A program made the translations under genes and the position numbers. Below are positions 55,871-64,000 of a stretch of DNA of 64,000 bases, in pieces. The notes under the pieces were generated by a model. The model ran no database searches. It was not told where the DNA came from and saw only the letters and a program-made list of their open reading frames with translations. The stretch's first letter is position 1. Every line of letters starts with the position of its first letter. This DNA is from Adiantum capillus-veneris (Eukaryota; Streptophyta; Polypodiopsida; Polypodiales; Pteridaceae). The stretch lies in the NCBI GenBank assembly GCA_014529385.2, contig CM043967.1:79877278-79941277 (forward strand), given 5' to 3'.

Positions 55871-57424
55871 TGTAATGTAATTGGCCTATTTAACTTGAGA
55901 GTAGCGGAAATTAATGAGAGTACTTTTGAGAAATAACTTTCTGAGCATAACGGGTGAACATAATTGAAGATAGCAACATAATCATAGCAGTTAGTTAACT
56001 TGGCATGAACAATACTTTTGCAAGAAAGAGAATTTAGAGAACACGACAACAGTTGAGGACCGGATTTATATGGAGCCGGTCCCCCCTCCAATAGGCATTT
56101 GTATTATGATTTCCCCCATTAAGAGAGACTTGTTACAATACAGTCTTTGTGTTCCTTGTGACCTAGGTGATGCAATGAAGACGGAAAGCTTCAGGCATCA
56201 CAAACATAACATAAACTTGAAGAAAGCTTTAGCTATCCCAAGCCTCAGTCCCAAGACCTCAAACACCTTCGAAGGTGGAGAGAGCTAGCAGGGAATGAGG
56301 GTAGGGAAGAGGAAGAATAAACATTTCGTAGGAGAAATAATTAGTTCCTCACTTATCACAACTCTTGTTGCTAGCATACATAATAGCATAGTAATGAAGA
56401 AGAAGGAGATGGAAAGCTTAAGCATTGAAGCATGGCTCTTGGTTGGATTTGCACTCCATATCCAAGAGTGTTGGTGTAGGCTCTCAACCTCTACTTGCTT
56501 GTAGAGGGAGCTCTTCCACTTTGCATAGCACACAATGAGAGTGTTTGTGAGTGTGTGTGGGTGAGTATACCCCCTAACCAACCCCCTAGATTTCTTGGGT
56601 CGACCCCCCCTTGTAGCTCATGCTTGAAGTTCATTGGACCCCTCCAGGCCTAGACAATCATAAGCAGGAGGCATTACAAGCAGTAGGGGTAGCCTTGAGA
56701 CAAGTGTCCCCCTTTCCCCTTTGAGAGAGAGGCCTAGATAAATGCTAAATCAATTAATTAAATCTCCTAAATTACTATTGGACCCCTTGGGTGGCCAACC
56801 AATAGGCTTCGGGCATCTCATGACGATAACATATGTAGGGGCCTGACATGTGTCCCTGCTGCCTCTTCAAGCTTGGGCCTTCCTTGTGTGTGTGAGTGTG
56901 TGTTCTCTCTCTATCCCCTAAGAAAAGGTCTCTCCCCTCCTCTTGTAGGGATACTTTTGACTTTTGGTGCTCAAGCACCTTAGTCATCAAGCATGACAAT
57001 GCACTTGAACTAGGGGTGTTCCCACAAGCATCTCAGGCAAGCATGTCAAAGCACCTCGAGCACCTTGATCAAGTAGAAAGTCAATCACCTTAATCAAGCA
57101 CCTCAAGCACGACAAGCACCTCGAGCTTGGGCCGGGTTCCTGTCTCAAGCTCAGCCCTAGATTACCTAAGGTCAAAGGACTTTTACACACATTATTGGAG
57201 GTCTTCAATGAAGCTAACCCTAAGGTCTTATGCTCCATTGGTTAGCCTTGCTCTTTGATAGGCCATCTCTCATTTGGGCCCCTTTACCATTGGCCCCGTG
57301 TTGAGATAGATCTATAAGAACATATCTATATCTTAACACTTGTTCCCGTTTATTCTCCCACATTAAGTGATCAATTTAATATGAGAAAATCATTTGGGTT
57401 GGTTAGATATTACATTTTATGACA
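55871..57424 (-). repeat. 3' LTR of Gypsy-3 (1554 bp)
   Basis: Minus strand TGTCATAAAATG ... CATTACA. The conserved hairpin GGACCGG, 12 bases, CCGGTCC is at 56057-56082. Next to it, in element sense upstream, is the tract AAGAGAGAGGTAA (57425-57437). Confidence 0.95.
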
Positions 57425-57783
57425 TTACCTCTCTCTTGAAATCATAGTCGTCCTCGACTATGAGGTAGAAGAGATAAAGCCTTAGTCATTAGTCAATCTT
57501 ACTTAGCGGGTAGAGGATCCCTTTTTACCCTACGACATCTTTCCAAGATGGATGAATAATCCATTTGGTGCTTGGGAGACATAGCTGCCGCAAGCATGTC
57601 TGCTCTATAGTCCATTTCATTCTCCCAAAGTAGAGTGACAAATTCTACTTGGTGTTTGAGAGACGTCGTCATCACAAACATGATTCTAAGAATGCATACT
57701 AGTTAAATTTGTGCACAATTAAAAAGAGGACTAGTCTTATAAGACAAAAACATGAGTCATTTAAAAGAAATTTGTACATTTGC
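57425..57783 (-). other. 3' untranslated region and polypurine tract of Gypsy-3
   Basis: No gene. It matches 8522-8880 of Gypsy-1, including repeated CCAAATGGA and TAGTAGAG-like words. Confidence 0.8.
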
Positions 57784-60700
57784 TTACTCTAATGTAGCAT
57801 TGTAAGCATTGACAAGGTTCATACTATCCTTAAGCTGTACACCTTGCATCCATCTAGCATCTTCAAAAGGATAATTTTTGAACTTAATAAGATACCGTCG
57901 GATAATCTTACCATGTCGTAGTACCTTGTCTTCATGCTGAAGGACAGCTTCGGGTTGTAGCACCTCTTCTTGGTCTTCAACTTCGAGAGGGTCTTCAATG
58001 ATTGGTTCAGTTGGTGGCTCTCCTTTGTAGGGCTTAAGTAGGCTTACATGAAAGGCATTGTGTATGAGCCAATGGTTGGGCAACTTGAGTTGATAAGCCG
58101 TCTCATTGATGGGCTTCAAGATTTGGAAAGGACCATAGTATCTTTTTGCTAGTTTAGCATAATACTTTTGATGGCCCGTAGGATTTTTGCCCGTCGTTTG
58201 CCTTAATCGAGCCTTAGGAAACTTGAGTAAGACCGAATCATTTTCTTTGAATAGTAAGGCTCTTCTGTGCTTATCAATAGCAGCTTTTTGCCTTTGTTGA
58301 GAGATGGATATAGCCTCCCTAATCTTTTGAAAAGATTCTTGTAAGTCACGGCTATACTCATCGGCGGTGAAGATCTTCCCATGTACTTTGAGTAGCAAGG
58401 GACTTTTAAGTCTTCCCTCAATGATCTCAAAAGGTGCTTTTCCCGTAGAAATATGTACAGTATTATTGTAGGCATACTCTACAAGAGGTAAGTACTTTTC
58501 CCATTGTGAGCGTTGATCTACTTCGGTAACATAAGCCTTGAGTAGATCAAGTATCGTGAGATTGGCTATCTCACTTTGGCCATCCGTTTGTGGGTGGTAG
58601 GCCGAAGAGAAATTCAATCTTGTTCCTAGATTTTGAAAGAGACCTTTCCAAAAATTACTGGTCATTCTAGGATCTCTATCTGACACGATGGATGTGGGTA
58701 ATCCATGGTGCTTGAAAATATGAGATATGAAGAGAGTTGCCATTTGATGTGCCTTAATAGTCTTTTTGACAGGAATAAAATGTGCTTGCTTGCTAAACCT
58801 GTTGACTATTGTCCATATTCCTGTATTCCCATGGATAGACTTGGGTAATCCAAAGATGAAATCCATGGATACACTCTCCCATGGTGAATTTGGAATAGGC
58901 AATGGATGGAGTAATCCAAGTGGCTTCCCTCTATCATACTTGGTCTTTTGGCATACTACACATTTTGATACATACTCTTGTATGTCCACTTTCATGGTAG
59001 GCCAATAGAAGTACGTCTCTACTCCTCGGAGAGTAGGTTGAATACCTCTATGCCCTGCATATGGAGGAGCATGGGATTCATACATAACTTTCTCACGAAG
59101 GGAATGGGTAACACATAGCCTATTTCCGTGGAGAAGATAACCATCCTGCAAGGTGAATGGTTCCTCTTTCTTCCCCAAAGCAAGGGCTGATATTATGTCT
59201 CTAAAGTCAGGGTCAGTAGCATACTCATCTATCATAGAGGATAGATCATTGTGAGTAGCTATAGACATAGCATTAACTTTTGGTCGTCGTGAAAGTGCAT
59301 CGGCAACTTGATTGTGCTTACCAGCTATGTGAGCAATATGGAAATTAAATTGCGAAAGAAAATTTTCCCACCTCATTTGTTTGTCGGAAAGCTTGATTTG
59401 CGTCATGAAATACTTGAGACTTTGGTGGTCGGTTCGTAGGATAAATGGAGTCCCCAATAGGTAGTGCTTCCATGTGTCTAGGGCATGTAGAACAGCTAAA
59501 AGCTCTTTCTCATAAATGCCGAAGACTCGCTCATCAATATTGAGCCTTTGGCTCTCATATGCTATGGCATGCCCTTCTTGAAGCAAAACTGCTCCAAGGC
59601 AATCACCACAAGCATCACATTGGACCTCAAATGGCTTTGAGAGATCTGGAAGCATGAGGACTGGTTGGGAAGTAAGTTTCTCTTTGAGCTTTTCAAAAGC
59701 ATTTTGCTCCTTAGCAGTCCATACAAACTTAACGTTATTCTTAGTTAAGTCATGTAGTGGTCCTGCTACTTGAGAGAATCTTGCTATGAATCGTCTATAG
59801 TATGCGCACATACCAACAAAGCTTCTTAGCTCATGTAGGTTTCTTGGGTTAGGCCATGCTTTTATTACCTCTAACTTTGATGGATCCATTTGGATACCAT
59901 CTTTAGAGATAATATGACCTAGGTATTGAATCTCTTGAAGGAAGAATTTTCTTTTCTTTTGGTTGAGATAAAGCTTGTTCTCCCTCAATGCTTGAAAAAT
60001 CACTAGGAGATGTTGCTTATGTTCCTCCAAAGACTTGGAGTAGATGATGATATCATCAAAGAACACTCCAGTGAATTTATGATATGGTCTAAAAATTTTC
60101 TCCATCAAACGATTGAACGTAGCTGGTGCATTAGTCAAGCCAAAAGGCATGACTAGATATTCATAAAGACCAAACGTTGTGCGAAACGCGGTCTTTAAGA
60201 TATCTTCATCCACTATCCTTATTTGATAATAGCCACTCTTAAGGTCAATCCTACTGAAGTAGGTAGAGCCTTGTAGCTTATAAAACAGATCTTCTACCTG
60301 AGGTACGGGAAATCTGTTTTTGATAGTGATATGGTTTAGTGGTCGATAGTCCACACACATATGCTATGTACCATCTTTCTTTTGCACTAAAAGGACTGGA
60401 GAACAAAAGGGAGAGGAACTAGGCCTCACCATCCCTTTGTCTACCACTTCTTGTACTTGCCTCATGATCTCCTCTTGTTGAGCTTGTGAGACTCGATAAG
60501 GAGGCTTGTTAGGTGGTGAGATTCCAGGAAGGAGCTCAATGCGATGGTCATCATCGCCTCGTTTTGGAGGTAAGTCCATAGGGATATCATCGATGAACAC
60601 ATCTTGGAATCCTTTTAGAAAATTAGACAAGTCTAACTCTTCTTGATTCCCATTATTTACATTTGATGAAACATTAGTATCTTTTAGAGACTCTTTGACA

Positions 60701-61140
60701 AAAATCATGTGCGCAGAAACTGAGCTCTTCATTGACTTATCAAAAGCAAGAGGATTTACAAGTGGAATAGTGCGACCATGCTCACTAGCATCTATATACA
60801 TGTTCTTTCCCCTGTAGGTGAAGTAGATTTTCCTTTCAGGGAACTTCATGGTGGCAGCCATGCGATCAAACCATGGTGCCTCTATGATAACATCCTCATG
60901 TTGGAGAGGAGAGATGAAGAAGTCTTCTTTGTCGACATAACTTTGGACATGAAGCCTCAACTTCCCAATCAAGGGAGTAACGGAGGCTTGTTTTCCCTTG
61001 AAAGCTGCATCAGCCACTACTATATCTCCCATCTCAAAAGCTTGAAGGCCCAACTTGGTGGCCAACTCTATTGATATGAAGTTGAGAGTAGAGCCAGGGT
61101 CAAACAAGATAAAGGCATCATGCTCTCTTACCTTTCCCCA
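57784..61140 (-). pseudogene. Gypsy-3 pol: protease, RT, RNase H, integrase, chromodomain
   Basis: Protease LFDPGSTLNFIS (about 61079-61115). RT with SSSPFCSPVLLVQKKDGT, then TAG at 60364-60366 in place of the Tyr seen in Gypsy-1, MCVDYRPLN, and catalytic FFDDIIIYSKS (about 60035-60065). RNase H (about 59640-59290): FEVQCDACGDCLGAVLLQE, YEKELLAVLHALDTWKHYL, RTDHQSLKYF, KHNQVADALSR. Integrase zinc module HAPPYAGHRG...CVVCQKTKYD (about 58945-59075), core MDFIFGLPKS, SDRDPRMTS, HPQTDGQSE with all three acidic residues. Chromodomain near the end (HEDKVLRHGKIIRRYLIKF, NYPFEDARWM; about 57840-57935). The 858-codon block 60360-57784 is fully open. One nonsense codon is the only pol defect seen. Confidence 0.95.
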
Positions 61141-62604
61141 AGCATAGGAAAGTGATGATCCTTTACAATGAGCATCCTCTTTTGGAGCTTTGATGGTAGA
61201 AGCTCTAGGAGTCTCATTGCGAGCATTCTTGTTGGGGCAAGAACGATAGCCATGTCCTTGCTCCCCACACTTGAAACACTTATGGTCCTTGCGAAAAGCT
61301 TCAAGCTCTTCAGGAGAGAGTTTGTTATTACCTTTGTAAACTCCCTTCTCCTTGGACCGATTGTTATTGTTGTTGGAATTGGCTTGGGAAGTATTTTGAA
61401 CATTGGTTTTTCCCTTTGCATCATTTTTATCTTTGTTTTCCATGGGCTTGACATTACGTCTAGCCCCTTGATGGAAATTGATGCGTGAAGCAACCATGGT
61501 GTGATGGATTACTTCGCTAATAGTACCAGGCCGTTGAGAGTTGATGTATTCGGCCATCTCTTCAGGTAATCCCACACAGAATTACTGCCTTTGTTCGGCA
61601 AAGTCTATCTTTTGAAAGACAGTAGCCTTGAGATGTAAATCCCAAAACTTGTCTACATATTTGTGGATAGACTCATGGGAGAGGAGCTTCAAGCTGCGCC
61701 ATTCGGTAAGCACTTTGTCCTTTGCATTGCTTGTAAGGAATTGCTTCATGATGGAAACTTGTAGAGTTTTCCATGTCTTTGGGGCTTCACCATTTCCACG
61801 AAGGCTAGCCCACCATTGACGAGCTGATTTTTGGAAGTGCATAGCTACATGGCGTAGCTTGGAGGACTCTGTGAAGCCCTCATCTCCAAAGGCCGCATCA
61901 AATTGCTGGATGAAGGCCAACACTTTGTCGGTAGCACCAAAGGTGCCATCATAGGTGAGAAAAGAGATACTCTTTCCTCCCTCCTTGAACTTCTTTAGCT
62001 TTTGTGACCTTCGCCATGCATGAAATGATTTGCGATGTCCTCCCCTCTTGTATTCTCTAGGAGAATAGCCATAACTTTCATCGGAAGAGGAGGAAGGTGA
62101 AGAAGAAGGAGAAGAGGGTGACCTCTTCCTAGCCCTTTTCTTCCTTTGTTTCCTCTCTTGCCTTTCAGAGTGATGAGGAGAAGGACTATGTGTTGATCTT
62201 TTCCTCTTGGGAGGAGTAGGCGGTCGTCTAGACCGCCGTCTTCGTGGAGCCACATCTTCAGAGGAACTTAAACTTCCCTTGCTTTCTTGCTCTTTGGATT
62301 CCTCCTCTCGAATGGGAGAGAGTCTTCTTTTGGGGGTCTCTTTTGGAGGCCTCCTAAGCTCTCTCTCCTCTTGGAGAGGAAGGGAAATTCCATAAGCACG
62401 AAGTTGTTGAGTAACTTCGGCTTGCAAAGCAGGGTTGCCCATAGCTTGATGCAAACTAGTGACTAGATAATTCACAAACATGGGAGCATCATCATTAGAA
62501 CCTTCATGTGCAAAACCAAAGCTATCAATGTTCATTCTACTCTCTTGATTATTGTCATCTATGTTAACAAAATTTATGTATGTACTTAGTATATGGTTTG
62601 GCAA
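61141..62604 (-). pseudogene. Gypsy-3 gag with SR-like region and CCHC knuckle
   Basis: ATG at 62604 (MPNHILSTYINFVNIDD); a later Met (MNIDSFGFAHEG) fits the Gypsy-1 start better, so the true start may be about 62535. Arg/Ser/Pro-rich stretch at about 62253-62070 with RRRRSRRPPTPPKRKR and KKRARKRSPSSPSSSPSSSS; only one KK(R/K)ARKRSPSSP unit here against two in Gypsy-1. Conserved capsid part SISFLTYDGTFGATDKVL. TAA at 61582-61584 interrupts the frame where Gypsy-1 has Gln. Knuckle CFKCGEQGHGYRSC (about 61240-61283). Confidence 0.94.
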
Positions 62605-62977
62605 TTCAAAACCTTAGTTGCCACTCCTCTTAGCCTTTGAAAATCAGCTCTTAAGTATCTACACCCACGGCTCGAAGTGGTTAATTATAGAGAGTAGAGG
62701 AGTAGGTCTAACATAGCAGAGTTACCAAGGGCTAGCTCCTTTCGGACTTCTTATGGCTCAATAATGGTAAAGCCGTAGGCAAGTCTAAAAAGACTCCATT
62801 ATTAAGTCCAAAGCTCCCGAGGTGTGCACCATCCCCCACATTAGTGGGCTCAACAAAACCGATAATAGATCCCAATTCCACTTATCCTATTATAATTAAC
62901 AACATCAACCATTTATAGGCTACTTAAGGACCTCTCTTCTTAAGCAAGAAAAGAGAAACCAAATGCTCTGATACCAA
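62605..62977 (-). other. Leader and primer binding site of Gypsy-3
   Basis: Primer site complement GCTCTGATACCA at 62965-62976, one base from the right LTR. The leader shares words with 3163-3573. No gene. Confidence 0.9.
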
Positions 62978-64000
62978 TGTAATGTAATTGGCCTATTTAA
63001 CTTGAGAGTAGCGGAAATTAATGAGAGTACTTTTGAGAAATAACTTTGTGAGCATAACGGGTGAACATAATTGAAGATAGCAACATAATCATAGCAATTA
63101 CTTAACTTGTCATGAACAATACTTTTGCAAGAGAGAGAATTTAGAGAACACGACAATAGTTGAGGACCGGATTTATGTGGAGCCGGTTCCCCCTCCAATA
63201 GGCATTTGTATTATGATTTCCCCCATTAAGAGAGACTTGTTACAATACAGCCTTTGTGTTCCTTGTGACCTAGTTGATGCAATGAATATGGAAAGCTTCA
63301 TGAATCACAAACATAACATAAACTTGAAGAAAGATTTATCTATCCCAAGCCTCAGTCCCAAGACCTCAAACACCTTCGAAGGTGGAGAGAGCTAGCAGGG
63401 AAGAGGAAGAAGAAACATTTCGTAGGAGAAAGAATTAGTTCCTCATTTATCATAACTCTTGTTGCTAGCATACATAATAGCATAGTAATGAAGAAGAAGG
63501 AGATGGCAAGCTTAAGCATTGAAACATGGCTCTTGGTTGGATTTGCACTCCATAGCCAAGAGTGTTGGTGTAGGCTCTCAACCTCTACTTGCTTGGAGAG
63601 GGAGCTCTTCCACTTTGCATAGCACACAATGAGAGTGTTTGTGAGTGTGTGTGGGTGAGTATACCCCCTAAGAAACCCCCTAGCTTGCTTGGGTCGACCC
63701 CCCTTGTAGCTCACGCTTGAAGCTCATTGGACCCCTCCAGGCCTAGCCAATCATAAGTAGGAGGCATTACAAGCAGTAGGGGTAGCCTTGAGACAAGTGT
63801 CCCCCTTTTCCCTTTGAGAGAGAGGGCTATATAAATGCTAAATCAATTAATTAAATCTCCTTAATTACTATTGGACCCCTTGGGTGGCCAACCAATAGGC
63901 TTCAGGCATCTCATAAAGGTAACATAGGTAGGGGCCTGACATGTGTCCCTGCTGCCTCTTCAAGCTTTGGCCTTCCTTGTGTGTGTGAGTGTGTGTTCTC
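62978..64000 (-). repeat. 5' LTR of Gypsy-3, cut by the window end
   Basis: 1023 of about 1554 bases are present, matching 55871-56900 with few differences. The hairpin at 63164-63189 carries one mismatch. TTTATATAGCCC (minus strand, about 63828) is a possible TATA box; the left LTR has a changed base there. Confidence 0.93.

Larger units (their letters stand above)
55871..64000 (-). mobile_element. Gypsy-3, chromovirus, nearly intact, right end outside window
   Basis: Left LTR 55871-57424, polypurine tract, 3' untranslated region, gag-pol in one frame (62604 to 57784), leader, primer site 62965-62976, right LTR from 62978. Same family as Gypsy-1 (protein and noncoding parts match throughout). 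Only two nonsense codons were found in about 1607 codons and no frameshift, so this is the youngest-looking gypsy copy here. Confidence 0.96.

Noticed and set aside
55871-57424. Reading the Gypsy-3 left LTR as part of the palindrome-bearing upstream region.
   Set aside because: The LTR ends (TGTAATG and TTATGACA), the tract at 57425 and identity with 62978-64000 fix it as a separate insertion.

Overview
This window is plant nuclear DNA made almost entirely of nested retrotransposons. I saw no host gene, no rRNA or tRNA gene and no CRISPR array. The evidence for a plant is Ty1/copia and chromodomain Ty3/gypsy elements primed by initiator tRNA-Met (TGGTATCAGAGC), a Tat-type gypsy element with two RNase H domains, and abundant TG/AG microsatellites. 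A Penelope-like element (PLE) of the type that appears to lack an endonuclease hints at a fern, lycophyte, bryophyte or gymnosperm rather than a flowering plant, but that is inference. Element names (Copia-A to -E, Gypsy-1, Gypsy-3, Tat, PLE) are local labels.

Layout. 1-13980: decayed Copia-A (+), cut by full-length chromovirus Gypsy-1 (1586-10467, target duplication AAAGA) and by a solo LTR of the same family (10690-12621, duplication AGCAA). 13981-15530: an older Copia-B remnant (gag piece and 3' LTR) into which Copia-A seems to have inserted. 16381-43134: a decayed PLE on the minus strand. Its coding part (ORF1 and reverse transcriptase, 35765 down to 26585) lies between two direct copies of a repeat that was about 4.5 kb long. 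Copy A (16381-26450) is split by full-length Copia-C (16633-22184, duplication GAAGG). Copy B (35992-43134) is split and partly deleted by a Tat-type gypsy element (36306-42055). ORF1 is split by Copia-D (29084-34670). 43135-45235: compound microsatellites and a gypsy integrase scrap. 45032-49579: an unclassified minus-strand polyprotein with a duplicated domain, a CCHC-like knuckle and two protease-like folds without the usual catalytic triad. Its upstream region (49580-49931 joined to 55069-55870) holds four 22-bp palindromes and is split by full-length Copia-E (49937-55063, duplication CAAGG). 55871-64000: chromovirus Gypsy-3 on the minus strand, the best-preserved element: one gag-pol frame with only two stops, its right LTR running off the window.

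Order of events. Copia-B predates Copia-A, which predates Gypsy-1 and the solo LTR. The PLE predates Copia-C, Copia-D and the Tat element. The unclassified polyprotein element predates Copia-E. No element here looks autonomous as sequenced. The part most worth following up is the PLE with its long direct terminal repeats, which carry an antisense ORF and complex internal repeats; the unclassified polyprotein at 45-49.6 kb comes second.
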